This document shows, one piece after another, positions 16,187 through 26,383 of a stretch of DNA of 64,000 bases (its first letter is position 1; every line of letters starts with the position of its first letter). The position numbers were made by a program, and so were the translations under genes. Under the pieces are notes generated by a model that saw only the letters and a program-made list of their open reading frames with translations, was not told where the DNA came from and did no database searches. The DNA is from Dickeya oryzae (GTDB lineage: Bacteria > Pseudomonadota > Gammaproteobacteria > Enterobacterales > Enterobacteriaceae), in assembly GCF_009372235.1 (NCBI RefSeq), contig NZ_ML762924.1, forward strand, positions 90,186 to 154,185, written 5' to 3'.

Positions 16187-17101
16187 ATGCAAAAGTTTGA
16201 TACCAAGACCTTTCAGGGCCTGATCCTGACATTACAGGATTACTGGTCGCGTCAGGGCTGCACCATTGTCCAACCGCTGGACATGGAAGTCGGTGCCGGC
16301 ACTTCTCACCCTATGACCTGCCTGCGTGCGCTTGGCCCGGAGCCTATCGCCGCCGCTTATGTGCAGCCGTCCCGCCGACCGACCGACGGTCGCTACGGTG
16401 AGAACCCCAACCGCCTGCAACATTACTACCAGTTTCAGGTGATCATTAAGCCGTCGCCGGACAATATTCAGGAACTGTACCTCGGTTCGCTGAAAGAGCT
16501 GGGGATGGACCCGACCATCCACGACATCCGTTTCGTGGAAGATAACTGGGAAAACCCGACGCTGGGTGCCTGGGGTCTGGGCTGGGAAGTGTGGCTGAAC
16601 GGGATGGAAGTCACCCAGTTCACCTATTTCCAGCAGGTAGGGGGGCTGGAGTGTAAACCGGTGACCGGCGAGATAACCTACGGCCTGGAACGTCTGGCGA
16701 TGTACATTCAGGGCGTGGACAGCGTCTACGATCTGGTGTGGAGCGACGGCCCGCTGGGTAAAACCACCTACGGCGACGTGTTCCATCAAAACGAAGTGGA
16801 GCAATCGACTTATAACTTCGAATACGCCGATGTGGATTTCCTGTTTACCTGCTTCGAGCAGTATGAAAAAGAAGCCCAGCAGTTGCTGGCGTTGGAAAAA
16901 CCGCTGCCGCTGCCTGCTTACGAGCGCATTTTGAAAGCCGCCCACAGCTTCAACCTGTTGGACGCGCGCAAAGCCATTTCCGTGACCGAACGTCAGCGTT
17001 ACATCCTGCGGATCCGTACCCTGACCAAAGCGGTGGCGGAAGCCTATTATGCCTCTCGTGAGGCACTGGGCTTCCCGATGTGCAATCGTAAACAGAGCTG
17101 A
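16187..17101 (+). CDS. glyQ: Glycyl-tRNA synthetase alpha subunit
   Basis: A 304-residue class II aminoacyl-tRNA synthetase catalytic subunit. It begins [20 protein letters not shown] and contains [20 protein letters not shown] and [15 protein letters not shown], which are conserved adenylate-site segments. With GlyS it forms the alpha2beta2 enzyme that charges tRNA-Gly. The length equals the family norm (about 303). glyS follows after 9 bp, with a ribosome site (GAGAGGCAGCG) in the gap. The promoter must lie in 16026-16186. Confidence 0.97.
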   Translation: MQKFDTKTFQGLILTLQDYWSRQGCTIVQPLDMEVGAGTSHPMTCLRALGPEPIAAAYVQPSRRPTDGRYGENPNRLQHYYQFQVIIKPSPDNIQELYLGSLKELGMDPTIHDIRFVEDNWENPTLGAWGLGWEVWLNGMEVTQFTYFQQVGGLECKPVTGEITYGLERLAMYIQGVDSVYDLVWSDGPLGKTTYGDVFHQNEVEQSTYNFEYADVDFLFTCFEQYEKEAQQLLALEKPLPLPAYERILKAAHSFNLLDARKAISVTERQRYILRIRTLTKAVAEAYYASREALGFPMCNRKQS

Positions 17102-17110
17102 GAGGCAGCG

Positions 17111-19180
17111 ATGACAGATAAGACATTTTTGGTGGAAATCGGCACCGAAGAGCTGCCACCGAAGGCTTTGCGTACCCTGGCGGAATCTTTTGCCGCCAAT
17201 TTTACCGCTGAACTGGACGCCGCCGGGCTGGGTTACCAGTCGGTCGATTGGTTCGCGGCCCCGCGCCGTCTGGCACTGAAAGTGGCCGGTTTAAGCGCGT
17301 CCCAGCCGGACAGGGAAGTAGAAAAACGTGGACCAGCCATCGCGCAGGCGTTTGACGCCTCCGGCAACCCGACCAAAGCCGCAGAAGGCTGGGCACGCGG
17401 TTGCGGCATCACCGTCGAGCAGGCCGAGCGCCTGACCACCGACAAAGGCGAGTGGCTGTTATTCCGCGCACACGTGAAGGGCGAAGCAGCACAAACGCTG
17501 CTGCCGGGCATGGTCAGCACTGCGCTGGCGAAGTTGCCGATCCCGAAACTGATGCGCTGGGGCGATAACGACACCCAGTTTGTGCGTCCGGTGCATACCG
17601 TGACCCTGTTGCTGGGTGATGAACTGATCCCCGGCACTGTGCTGGGCATTGATTCTGCCCGTACCATCCGTGGTCACCGCTTTATGGGTGAGCCGGAATT
17701 CACGATTGATAACGCTGACCAGTACCCGCAGATTTTGCAGGAACGTGGCAAGGTCATCGCCGATTACGACGCGCGTAAAGCCAAAATCAAGGCTGATGCC
17801 GAAGAAGCGGCACGCAAGATTGGCGGCAATGCTGATCTGAGCGACAGCCTGCTGGAAGAAGTCACGTCGTTGGTGGAATGGCCGGTGGTGCTGACCGCCA
17901 AATTTGAAGAGAAATTCCTGGCGGTACCGGCGGAAGCGCTGGTGTACACCATGAAAGGCGACCAGAAATACTTCCCGGTTTATGACAACAGCGGCAAGCT
18001 GCTGCCGAATTTCATTTTCGTCGCCAACATTGAATCGAAAGACCCGCAGCAGATCATCGCCGGTAACGAGAAGGTGGTACGCCCGCGTCTGGCTGACGCC
18101 GAGTTCTTCTTCAATACCGACCGTAAAAAACGTCTGGAAGATCATCTGCCGCGTCTGGAAACCGTGTTGTTCCAGCAACAGTTGGGGACGTTGCGTGATA
18201 AGACCGACCGTATCGCCGCACTAACCGGCTGGGTGGCTGAGCAGATCGGTGCTGATGTCAATCACGCCAAACGTGCGGGCCTGCTGTCCAAATGCGACCT
18301 GATGACCAATATGGTGTTTGAATTCACCGATACTCAGGGTGTGATGGGGATGCACTATGCCCGTCACGACGGTGAAGCTGAAGATGTGGCTGTCGCGCTA
18401 AACGAGCAGTACCAGCCGCGTTTTGCTGGCGATGAACTGCCGTCCTCACTGGTCGCTTGCGCGCTGGCGATTGCCGATAAAATGGATACCCTGGCGGGTA
18501 TTTTTGGCATCGGTCAGCACCCGAAAGGCGATAAAGACCCGTTCGCACTGCGCCGTGCGGCGTTGGGTGTGTTGCGCATCATCGTGGAAAAACGCCTGCC
18601 GCTGGACTTGCAAACCCTGACGGAAGAAGCGGTACGCCTGTACGGTGACAAGCTGACTAACGCCAATGTGGTCGACGATGTCATCGAGTTCATGCTGGGT
18701 CGCTTCCGTGCCTGGTATCAGGAAGAAGGCCACAGTGTCGACACCATTCAGGCGGTGCTGGCGCGTCGTCCGACTCGCCCGGCAGATTTCGATGCTCGCG
18801 TGAAAGCGGTGAGTCATTTCCGCACACTGGAGCAAGCCGAAGCACTGGCCGCTGCTAACAAGCGTGTCTCCAACATTTTGGCGAAGTCTACCGAAACGCT
18901 GAACGACAGTGTGCAGGCCGCATTGCTCAAAGAGAAGGAAGAGATTCAGCTGGCGACCTATGTTACCGCGCTGACCAGCAAGCTGGCACCGTGGTTTGCC
19001 GAAGGGCGTTATCAGGAAGCGTTAGCGGAACTGGCTCAGTTGCGTGAGTCAGTCGATAACTTCTTTGATAAGGTGATGGTCAACGCTGATGACGCGCAGG
19101 TGCGTATCAACCGTCTGACGCTACTCAACGAACTGCGTAATCTGTTCCTGAAAGTAGCGGATATTTCAGTGTTGCAGTAA
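17111..19180 (+). CDS. glyS: Glycyl-tRNA synthetase beta subunit
   Basis: A 689-residue beta subunit, the normal length for the bacterial heterotetrameric GlyRS. The N-terminus [20 protein letters not shown] is diagnostic. The central HD-like region and the C-terminal anticodon-binding (DALR-like) domain, ending [20 protein letters not shown], bind tRNA-Gly. It is co-transcribed with glyQ and followed by a strong terminator. Confidence 0.97.
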   Translation: MTDKTFLVEIGTEELPPKALRTLAESFAANFTAELDAAGLGYQSVDWFAAPRRLALKVAGLSASQPDREVEKRGPAIAQAFDASGNPTKAAEGWARGCGITVEQAERLTTDKGEWLLFRAHVKGEAAQTLLPGMVSTALAKLPIPKLMRWGDNDTQFVRPVHTVTLLLGDELIPGTVLGIDSARTIRGHRFMGEPEFTIDNADQYPQILQERGKVIADYDARKAKIKADAEEAARKIGGNADLSDSLLEEVTSLVEWPVVLTAKFEEKFLAVPAEALVYTMKGDQKYFPVYDNSGKLLPNFIFVANIESKDPQQIIAGNEKVVRPRLADAEFFFNTDRKKRLEDHLPRLETVLFQQQLGTLRDKTDRIAALTGWVAEQIGADVNHAKRAGLLSKCDLMTNMVFEFTDTQGVMGMHYARHDGEAEDVAVALNEQYQPRFAGDELPSSLVACALAIADKMDTLAGIFGIGQHPKGDKDPFALRRAALGVLRIIVEKRLPLDLQTLTEEAVRLYGDKLTNANVVDDVIEFMLGRFRAWYQEEGHSVDTIQAVLARRPTRPADFDARVKAVSHFRTLEQAEALAAANKRVSNILAKSTETLNDSVQAALLKEKEEIQLATYVTALTSKLAPWFAEGRYQEALAELAQLRESVDNFFDKVMVNADDAQVRINRLTLLNELRNLFLKVADISVLQ

Positions 19181-19218
19181 TTGCCCGGATAAATCAGCGC
19201 AGAGCGCGCTGTGTATGC

Positions 19219-19245
19219 AAAAGCCTCCTTTGTGGAGGCTTTTTT
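19219..19245 (+). terminator. Intrinsic terminator of glyQS
   Basis: AAGCCTCC pairs with GGAGGCTT across a short loop and is followed by a T-run. It lies 38 bp after the glyS stop. Confidence 0.9.
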
Positions 19246-19259
19246 GTCATTGGGTATTG

Positions 19260-20255
19260 TTAAAGGTGTCTGGCGTTATCTGATATTTCCTGAATAACTT
19301 TTTCTACCCATGAACATAGCGTGTACTGATGGTAGATAGGTTCCGGTACGGGTTGGTAAGGGGTATGGATAAAACCTTGGGGAAGGTATCCATCCTGATC
19401 CAGCACACATACATTCTGTGGGTTATAAAAATCGTAGCTGGTGATGTGTGGATTCGTCGTAATCAACTTACGCTGATAAGCCATCGATTCATAGGCACGA
19501 AACGATAGCCCTGTCTGTTGGCCTTGAAGAATATCTAAAATTGCCCGAGAGTGGCTAATTTCATGGGCTAATTCAGCACCCAGTAGTAATTTTTTTGAGG
19601 TTTTTATTCTGTCGTCTTTTATATATTCTGGATTTCCTGATCCCCCAATATAAAAAATAATATTGGATTTAAGATTGGGATTTTTATCAAGAAAATGGGT
19701 GACTTGCTGGTATCTCTCCGGCGTGAAGCTCATAATAGAGAAAATATCGTACTCGCACGCCTGATAAGGAATCGAGCTTTTCCATGCAGGATCAATGTAA
19801 TTGGTGATTTTGGTGAAGTGAAATTGCTCACAATCTTCACTATCGAAACTGAGTATGTGATCGAATTGATTCAGATACAAACCATTTTCTGGGGCTTTTT
19901 TCAAACCGTCCCATAATGTGGCGACAAGCTTTCTACCATGCCGGCGCAATATTGACAGGTGTTGTTCATTGAACAGGTTAGGTTCCGTCATAATAATGGC
20001 ATCGAATGGCTCTCTGCCAATAAAGAAATTGTGTAAACTCAGTTTTATTTGATTATCAATAACAAGGTTTTTGTAGATTTTACCGGTTATCGTTTCGTAG
20101 GTTTGCGCAATGGATTCATGGTGTGAATCAAAATAGCTAAATGTTGACAGATCACAATGATCAATATGGATAACGTCGTGCCCCTGGCGTTTCATCTCTG
20201 TCACGATTGGTGTGGCTAAATTAGCCCAATCCGGGCAAATAAATAACAAACGCAT
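19260..20255 (-). CDS. Putative glycosyltransferase-like protein, AT-rich
   Basis: A 331-residue cytoplasmic protein with no signal peptide. The first 30 residues (MRLLFICPDWANLATPIVTE, then GHDVIHID) resemble the first Rossmann strand of GT-B glycosyltransferases. The C-terminal SFRAYESMAYQRKLITTN resembles the nucleotide-sugar-binding segment of CgeB/GT4-like enzymes, where a glutamate precedes a conserved small-residue helix. I do not recognise a specific family member. The base composition is clearly more AT-rich than the flanking glyS and carboxylase genes, which suggests acquisition. It is transcribed alone, convergent with glyS and separated from the upstream guanidine operon by a terminator. 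A role in surface or protein glycosylation is inference. Confidence 0.5.
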   Translation of the reverse strand: MRLLFICPDWANLATPIVTEMKRQGHDVIHIDHCDLSTFSYFDSHHESIAQTYETITGKIYKNLVIDNQIKLSLHNFFIGREPFDAIIMTEPNLFNEQHLSILRRHGRKLVATLWDGLKKAPENGLYLNQFDHILSFDSEDCEQFHFTKITNYIDPAWKSSIPYQACEYDIFSIMSFTPERYQQVTHFLDKNPNLKSNIIFYIGGSGNPEYIKDDRIKTSKKLLLGAELAHEISHSRAILDILQGQQTGLSFRAYESMAYQRKLITTNPHITSYDFYNPQNVCVLDQDGYLPQGFIHTPYQPVPEPIYHQYTLCSWVEKVIQEISDNARHL

Positions 20256-20398
20256 AATGCCGCTATCCTCGGGGTAATTATTTATGGCTCGAGCTGAAGC
20301 TCAAACGTTGGAAAATATAGCATTAAATATTGGCTTGTGTCCCGCGATTATGCAGGTCGCCCGCCTCCCCAAGAGGTGGCTTAGGGCTGGCAATACAA

Positions 20399-20432
20399 TA
20401 AACCCGCACGCTATCCTCCACATGCGGGTTCA
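20399..20432 (-). terminator. Terminator of the guanidine operon
   Basis: AACCCGCA (20401-20408) pairs with TGCGGGTT (20423-20430). On the minus strand it is followed by TATTGTATTG. It lies about 45 bp after the carboxylase stop and separates the operon from the glycosyltransferase-like gene. Confidence 0.65.
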
Positions 20433-20474
20433 GGTTTTACATGATGCCTGTTCTCTGGTGAAGGTTCCCGTTGG

Positions 20475-23400
20475 TTAATGTTCTGCCGGTTCGATCACCA
20501 TCAGTAACTGCCCGGCTTGCACCTGATGCCCTGCCTGACGATGCAACGTATGAATGACACCGGCGACCGGTGCGATAATGGGGATTTCCATTTTCATCGA
20601 TTCCAGAATACCGACGATTTGCCCGGCACTGACGCTGTCACCGGGGGCGGCAAGCCATTGCCACACACTCCCTGCCACCTGACTTTCCACCGCGTAACCG
20701 TTAGCCGGAATCACCTCATCATCGCTGGCCGTTTCTTGCAGGCTGCTGTCGAAGGTGAACTGGCCGTCGGCGCGCCAGCGTGCCAGCTCTTCGTCGAAGG
20801 CCAGTTGTCGCTGTTGCTGGAAGGTATCGATAGAGGGTTGCTGTTCAGCCAGCATGTGCTGGTAGTCGGCGAGGCGAAATTCCCCCTCTTCAATGCGCAA
20901 CGGATAATCTCCCCACGGGAAGCGTTCACGGATAGCCAGCAACTCCTGTGCGCTGACCGGATAAAAGCGAATCTGATCGAAAAAGCGCAGCAGCCATGGC
21001 TGGCGAAAGACATCGGTTTGCCGATCGCGATTCCACATCTGTAACGTGCGGCCCACGAACTGATAGCCGCCGGGGCCTTCCATACCGTATACACACAGAT
21101 ACGCGCCGCCGATGCCGACCGAGTTTTCCGCCGTCCAGGTGCGGGCCGGGTTGTACTTGGTGGTGACCAGCCGGTGGCGTGGGTCGAGTGGGGTGGCGAC
21201 GGGTGCGCCGAGGTAGACATCGCCCAACCCCATCACCAGATAATGGGCGTTGAAGACGATCTCTTTGACCTGCTCTACCGACGCCAGCCCGTTGATGCGG
21301 CGAATGAATTCGATGTTGCTGGGGCACCAGGGCGCGCCGGGTCTGACCGATTGGGTATAGCGGGTGATGGCTTCGCGGCAGGCGTCGTCATCCCAACTGA
21401 GCGGCAGCCAGACGGTACGGGAGGGCACGGCGGCGTGCCGCAGGTCGCCGAGGGCGTCGTCCGCCTGTTGCAGGTGCGTCAGCAGCGCGCTGCGTGGGCA
21501 GCGCAGGCTGTCGAAATGGATTTGCAGCGAACGAATGCCCGGCGTCAGTTCCTGCACACCCGGCAGCGGGTGCTGTTCCAGCCACTGCATCAGCGCGTGT
21601 ACGCGAAAACGCAACGCGATATCCAGCCGGTGCTCGCCGTATTCCAGCAACAGGAAACGATCGCCTGCGGCGAGGCAGGTCACCGAAGGTCGCTCGTCCC
21701 GTGCCGCTCGGTGGTACAGCACCGGCGACGGGCAACAGGGGACGGGAGCGGGCTCTGCGGCAGGGAGACCGGCGGCGATGGCGCATTCCGCTGCGCGTGC
21801 CAGCTCGTCCGCCTGTTCCAGCGTGACCGGAATAAAACGAATGCTGTCGCCTGCTTTGAGCTGGCCCAGTTTCCACAAGTCAGCGTGGATCACCGTAGCC
21901 GGGCAGACGAAGCCGCCCAGTGACGGCCCATCCGGCCCCAGAATCACCGGCATATCGCCGGTAAAGTCGACGGTGCCGAAGGCGTAGGCGTTGTCGTGAA
22001 TATTGGACGGGTGCATACCGGCTTCGCCGCCGTCGCTTCGCGCCCACTGGGGTTTGGGACCAATCAGTCGGATACCGGTGCGGCTGGAATTGTAATGCAC
22101 CTGCCAGTCAGCGGCGAAAAAGGTGTCGATGTCTTGCGCGGTAAAATAGTCTGGTGCGCCGTGGGGGCCATAAATCACTCGCAGCGACCAGTGGGTATTC
22201 CAGTCAGGCGCAGGCAATACGGCGTCTGACATGGGGAGCGCTGGCGCGGCCAGATGCAGTACGTCACCTGCGCGCAAGGCCCGTCCGGCATGGCCGCCGA
22301 ACTTGCCGAGTGTGAAGGTGCTGCGGCTGCCCAGGTAGGTCGGGCAGGCCAGGCCGCCTGCCAGCAACAGGTAGCTGCGGCAACCGGCACCCTGAATATC
22401 ACCGAGCGTGAGCGTTTGTCCGGCGCGGGCGTGGTGAACGCGTCCGCCGTCGAGGGCGGCATTATCCAGTCGGATGTCGATGACAGCGCCGGTCACCACG
22501 AATGCGCAGTCATGGTTGAAACGCAGGGTTGGCCCACGCAGGGTGATCTCCAGTCCGGCGGCATCGGGTGCGTTGCCCAGCAACTGATTGCCAAGCCGGA
22601 ATGAGTGGGTATCGAAGGGGCCGGAAGGCGGTACACCGACATGCCAATAGCCGATGCGGCCGGGGGCATCCTGCACGGTCGTCAGTGTGCCGCCGCTGAG
22701 CACATCCAGCGTCGCGGGCTGCCAGACAACCTCACCCAGAGTCGCGGTGATGATTTCTCCGTGTCTGACCGCAGGCAGGGGCAGCAGGTGGCGTAGCCAG
22801 TCGAGGTTGGTTTCGATGCCGTACAGCGACGTGGCCGTCAGCGCCTGTGCCATACCGTCGAGGGCGGCATCCCGGTTGTCACCGTGTACGAGGATTTTCG
22901 CCAGCATTGGGTCATAGAACGGCGATACCTCGCTGCCGCTGTCCAGCCAATGGTCGATGCGCAGGGTAAGCCCGGGCAAGGCGTCTGGAAAATCGACATG
23001 ACTGAGCAAGCCAGCACAGGGCTGGAACTGTTTGGCCGGGTCTTCGGCGTATAACCGCACCTGAATGGCGTGACCGCGAGGTGTGGTGATAAGCGTATCA
23101 AGCGGCGGCAGGCAACCTGCGCCCAGTTCTACCATCCACTGCACGATGTCGACGCCGTACACCAGCTCGGTGACGCCGTGCTCGACCTGGAGACGGGTGT
23201 TGACCTCCAGAAACCAGAACTGCTTGCTGCCCTCGTCATACACATACTCGACCGTGCCTGCACTGCGGTAATTGACTGCCTGACACAGCCGAATGGCGGT
23301 AGCCTGCAGTTCAGCGCGCACGCTGTCACTCAGGTGGGGCGCCGGGGTTTCTTCAATCACTTTCTGGTTGCGGCGTTGGGCGGAGCAATCGCGCTCGCCA

Positions 23401-24068
23401 AGGGCTATCACGTTGCCCTGGCCGTCGCCGAAGACCTGCACTTCGATGTGGCGGGCCTGAGCGATGAATTTTTCCAGAAATACGCCGTCGTCGGCGAAAT
23501 TGTTACCTGCCAGTCGTTTGACGCGGGTAAACGCATCAACCAGTTGGGCGGGGTCATTGCAGCGCTGCATGCCGATGCCGCCGCCGCCTGCGGTGCTCTT
23601 TAACATCACCGGATAACCGATACGTTGTGCCTGTTCGCAGGCGCTGTCCAGCGAGGTGAGCAAGCCGCTGCCGGGCAGCAGAGGGACGTCGTTCTGTTGT
23701 GCCAGTGCCCGGGCCTGATGCTTGAGGCCGAACGCGGTCATCTGTGCGACGGTCGGGCCGAGGAACACCAGGCCTGCTTGTTCGCAGCGGATCACAAAAC
23801 CGGCGTTTTCACTCAGAAAACCATAACCGGGGTGGATCGCCTGCGCGCCACATTGAGCGGCGATATGCAGCAATTTGTCCTGATTCAGGTAGGTATCGCG
23901 TACCGGGCCGTCGCCCAACGACCAGGCTTCATCAGCCTGACGCACATGCTGCGAATGACGGTCCGCTTCGGCGTAAACCGCGATGGCTTTTACGCCCATT
24001 TTTTTCAGGGTGCGGATGATACGCACCGCAATAGCGCCACGGTTGGCAATCAATACACGCTCAAACAT
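20475..24068 (-). CDS. Urea carboxylase-type enzyme, probably guanidine carboxylase
   Basis: A 1197-residue biotin-dependent carboxylase. Domains in order: biotin carboxylase/ATP-grasp (about 1-450, starting MFERVLIANRGAIAVRIIRT, with KSTAGGGGIGM as ATP loop), then an AHS2/KipA-like domain (about 455-760, QDAPGRIGYWHVGVPPSGPF). An AHS1/KipI-like domain (about 765-1050) and a C-terminal biotinyl domain with ILESMKMEIP (biotin lysine near 1159) follow. It uses ATP and bicarbonate to carboxylate urea or guanidine. Because the operon starts with a guanidine-I riboswitch and encodes both UAAP proteins, guanidine is the more likely substrate, giving carboxyguanidine. It is the last gene of the operon. 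No allophanate hydrolase domain or neighbouring gene is present. Confidence 0.9.
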   Translation of the reverse strand: MFERVLIANRGAIAVRIIRTLKKMGVKAIAVYAEADRHSQHVRQADEAWSLGDGPVRDTYLNQDKLLHIAAQCGAQAIHPGYGFLSENAGFVIRCEQAGLVFLGPTVAQMTAFGLKHQARALAQQNDVPLLPGSGLLTSLDSACEQAQRIGYPVMLKSTAGGGGIGMQRCNDPAQLVDAFTRVKRLAGNNFADDGVFLEKFIAQARHIEVQVFGDGQGNVIALGERDCSAQRRNQKVIEETPAPHLSDSVRAELQATAIRLCQAVNYRSAGTVEYVYDEGSKQFWFLEVNTRLQVEHGVTELVYGVDIVQWMVELGAGCLPPLDTLITTPRGHAIQVRLYAEDPAKQFQPCAGLLSHVDFPDALPGLTLRIDHWLDSGSEVSPFYDPMLAKILVHGDNRDAALDGMAQALTATSLYGIETNLDWLRHLLPLPAVRHGEIITATLGEVVWQPATLDVLSGGTLTTVQDAPGRIGYWHVGVPPSGPFDTHSFRLGNQLLGNAPDAAGLEITLRGPTLRFNHDCAFVVTGAVIDIRLDNAALDGGRVHHARAGQTLTLGDIQGAGCRSYLLLAGGLACPTYLGSRSTFTLGKFGGHAGRALRAGDVLHLAAPALPMSDAVLPAPDWNTHWSLRVIYGPHGAPDYFTAQDIDTFFAADWQVHYNSSRTGIRLIGPKPQWARSDGGEAGMHPSNIHDNAYAFGTVDFTGDMPVILGPDGPSLGGFVCPATVIHADLWKLGQLKAGDSIRFIPVTLEQADELARAAECAIAAGLPAAEPAPVPCCPSPVLYHRAARDERPSVTCLAAGDRFLLLEYGEHRLDIALRFRVHALMQWLEQHPLPGVQELTPGIRSLQIHFDSLRCPRSALLTHLQQADDALGDLRHAAVPSRTVWLPLSWDDDACREAITRYTQSVRPGAPWCPSNIEFIRRINGLASVEQVKEIVFNAHYLVMGLGDVYLGAPVATPLDPRHRLVTTKYNPARTWTAENSVGIGGAYLCVYGMEGPGGYQFVGRTLQMWNRDRQTDVFRQPWLLRFFDQIRFYPVSAQELLAIRERFPWGDYPLRIEEGEFRLADYQHMLAEQQPSIDTFQQQRQLAFDEELARWRADGQFTFDSSLQETASDDEVIPANGYAVESQVAGSVWQWLAAPGDSVSAGQIVGILESMKMEIPIIAPVAGVIHTLHRQAGHQVQAGQLLMVIEPAEH

Positions 24069-24168
24069 GACCGAGTCTCTTACGGGCAGGTCGTCCTGCG
24101 CTATTCTGGACGCGTGTTGCGGGTCGTCCCGCGCGTCACTGTTCCCGATGTGTGCCGTGTCGCTCTGT

Positions 24169-24804
24169 TTACCAGATAGCGATATCGACAGGTGTGGGGT
24201 TGTAGCCGTTGCAGGGGTTATTCAACTGCGGACAATTGGAGATCAGCACCAGTACGTTCATTTTCGCTACCATTTCCACGTATTTTCCCGGTGCGGAGAT
24301 ACCGTCGGCAAAGGTCAGCCCACCGTCCGGCGTGACCGGCACGTTCATAAAGAAATTGATGTTGTGGGTGATGTCGCGTTTGGTCAGCTGGTACTCCGGG
24401 TGTTGCGCTACCGCCAGCATCCAGCTGTCGCGGCAGGCATGCATGTGGCGTTTTTCCAGATCGTAGCGCACCGTGTTGCTCTCGGTGGCGCACGCGCCAC
24501 CGAGCGTGTCATGACGGCCGCAGGTATCCGCCACGATTTCCAGCATCGGGCGGTCTTCATTGGAACGCAGCACGCTGCCGGTAGTGAGGAAGACATTACC
24601 CTGGCCGCGCAGGGTGTCGCTCATGCTGTAGCGTTCAGCAGTATCGTCAGCATTGTAGAACAGGGTATCGGCGGCCTGATTTCCTTCGAGGTCGGTAATG
24701 CGCAGCGTCTGACCGGCTTCGAGGCGGTGTAACCAGTAGTCGCCAGCTTGAACGGTGGCGCGGTAAACCGCCGTGGCGGGGTCGCGTTGACTGGTCTTTA
24801 TCAT
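24169..24804 (-). CDS. Urea amidolyase-associated protein UAAP2 (carboxyguanidine deiminase subunit)
   Basis: A 211-residue DUF1989-type protein. Family features include [21 protein letters not shown] near residue 40, [10 protein letters not shown], and [18 protein letters not shown] near residue 150; conserved Cys and His residues presumably bind a metal. UAAP1 and UAAP2 pairs accompany urea/guanidine carboxylases, and published work assigns them as the two subunits of a carboxyguanidine deiminase producing allophanate. It starts 2 bp after the UAAP1 gene ends, consistent with a heteromeric enzyme. A 100-bp gap separates it from the carboxylase gene. Confidence 0.87.
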   Translation of the reverse strand: MIKTSQRDPATAVYRATVQAGDYWLHRLEAGQTLRITDLEGNQAADTLFYNADDTAERYSMSDTLRGQGNVFLTTGSVLRSNEDRPMLEIVADTCGRHDTLGGACATESNTVRYDLEKRHMHACRDSWMLAVAQHPEYQLTKRDITHNINFFMNVPVTPDGGLTFADGISAPGKYVEMVAKMNVLVLISNCPQLNNPCNGYNPTPVDIAIW

Positions 24805-24806
24805 GT

Positions 24807-25559
24807 TCAGACTCCTTGTGGCTGTTCAGCCAGATAATAAAGTGTGTTGTTGCGAAGCCCACGCTGGTTTTCCGGGCGCTCCAGACAGATAGCCGGTAGC
24901 GGCGCGCGCTGATAATCCAGTGTCAGACGCACCGGATGGCGCGGATAATCGGTGGCGGTGCTAAGCGGGTGCGGGCAGGTGTGCAGAATCACCAGCGTGT
25001 CCATGGCGAAGCGCAGCGTGACGCTGGCACCGGCTTTACCCTGTTGCTCAAGCCGCAGGTTTCCGTTGTCATCGCTACCGACATGGGCGAAAAAGTTGAC
25101 GCACGCCGCCATGTCGCGCTTGCCGAGACCGTATTTGGCCAGTTCCACCAGAAAGCTGTCGTAGCCGTTTTGGTGACGTTCATTGCGGGCTTGCTGGTAG
25201 TTCAGCTCGCCAAACTGACGTGCCACCTGCTGGGCATTGGCGGTGCCACACACGGTGTCATGCCAGCCGAAACCATCGGCTTCGATACCGCAGAAAATGC
25301 GGCCCATATCCGAATACAGGCAGTGCCCGGTCGTCAGGCGAAACGTGTGCTGGCATTTGAGCGTATCCGGGGCGTTGTAGCGCTCCAGCGTGTTTTCCGG
25401 GTTGTAGAACAACATACCGACGTTGGCACCGCCTTCGATGTCGGTCAGACGCAGCGCAGTACCGCGGCGCATCAGCAGCGACCAGTGCGACCCGGCGGGC
25501 AGCTCGGTGAGATAATGTTCATTCATGGTGTTCAGGGTGTTGTGCATAGTGTCTTGCAT
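24807..25559 (-). CDS. Urea amidolyase-associated protein UAAP1 (carboxyguanidine deiminase subunit)
   Basis: A 250-residue DUF1989-family paralogue of UAAP2. The shared pattern is [21 protein letters not shown], then the region around APDTLKCQ, a Cys-containing DTVCG and the [12 protein letters not shown] segment. The chosen ATG at 25559 has GGAGGAATC upstream; two further in-frame ATGs lie within 13 codons and cannot be excluded. The gene lies between the importer ATPase and UAAP2 genes. See the UAAP2 entry for function. Confidence 0.87.
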   Translation of the reverse strand: MQDTMHNTLNTMNEHYLTELPAGSHWSLLMRRGTALRLTDIEGGANVGMLFYNPENTLERYNAPDTLKCQHTFRLTTGHCLYSDMGRIFCGIEADGFGWHDTVCGTANAQQVARQFGELNYQQARNERHQNGYDSFLVELAKYGLGKRDMAACVNFFAHVGSDDNGNLRLEQQGKAGASVTLRFAMDTLVILHTCPHPLSTATDYPRHPVRLTLDYQRAPLPAICLERPENQRGLRNNTLYYLAEQPQGV

Positions 25560-25576
25560 AGTGTGATTCCTCCTGG

Positions 25577-26356
25577 TCAGGCGACATGCCGCTGCCTGTC
25601 AATCAGTTCTCCCACTGAAGCCCGCACACCGGCTGGTGCGCGCTCCAATGGCAGGTCATAGGTGATGCTGGCACCAAAGGCGTCTGGTGCTTGTGGGTCC
25701 TGACGGAGCTTGTCGAACACCCACAGGCGTGACCCGAGTGAGAATCCCTCTTTAAGGTCATGGGTGATCATGAAAATGGTCAGGCGGTGTTCCTGCCATA
25801 ACTGGCTGATCAACTGGTGCATTTCGGCACGGATGCCGGGGTCGAGCGCACCGAAGGGTTCATCCAGCAGCAAAATGCGTGGGCGCTTAATCAACGCCTG
25901 CGCCAGCGCCAGCCGTTGTTGCATGCCACCGGATAACTGATGCGGATACTTCTGGGCGGATTGCTCCAGCCCGACCTGACGCAGCATTGCCATCGCCTGA
26001 TCACGAAGCGCCTGGCGGCGCTTGCCCCATACCCGGCCGAGCCAACGCGCTTCGGCGAACTCCGCGCCAATCAGCACGTTTTCCACCACCCGCAGATGAG
26101 GGAACACCGAGTAGCGCTGGAATACCACGCCGCGATGTTCATCTGGCTCTTGCGGCATTGGCTCGCCGTCGAGTAGCAGTTGGCCGCTACTGGGGCTTTC
26201 GGTGCCGAGCAGCATCTTGAGAAACGTGGTTTTGCCGCAGCCGGAGGCACCGACAATAGAAACGAATTCACCCTCCTCAACGGAGATGTTGAGCCGTTCC
26301 AGCACCACCTGACCGTCGTACTCTTTTTTGAGGTTTTTTAGCGTTAATAACGACAT
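25577..26356 (-). CDS. NitT/TauT-type ABC importer ATPase
   Basis: A 259-residue ABC ATPase with Walker A GASGCGKTTFL near residue 35, signature LSGGMQQR near 140 and Walker B ILLLDEPFGALD near 162. The FVSIVG and GVVFQRYSVFPHL (Q-loop) segments are of the nitrate/taurine/thiamine class. It follows the permease gene in the same direction and would drive uptake of guanidine or a related nitrogen compound together with the neighbouring permease and binding protein. Confidence 0.9.
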   Translation of the reverse strand: MSLLTLKNLKKEYDGQVVLERLNISVEEGEFVSIVGASGCGKTTFLKMLLGTESPSSGQLLLDGEPMPQEPDEHRGVVFQRYSVFPHLRVVENVLIGAEFAEARWLGRVWGKRRQALRDQAMAMLRQVGLEQSAQKYPHQLSGGMQQRLALAQALIKRPRILLLDEPFGALDPGIRAEMHQLISQLWQEHRLTIFMITHDLKEGFSLGSRLWVFDKLRQDPQAPDAFGASITYDLPLERAPAGVRASVGELIDRQRHVA

Positions 26357-26383
26357 AGGTTCTCCTGCGTTCTGGCCAGTGGC

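Noticed and set aside
20517-22604. Several long rightward frames over the carboxylase gene
   Set aside because: They are antisense shadows; the minus-strand gene has continuous homology from biotin carboxylase to biotinyl domain.
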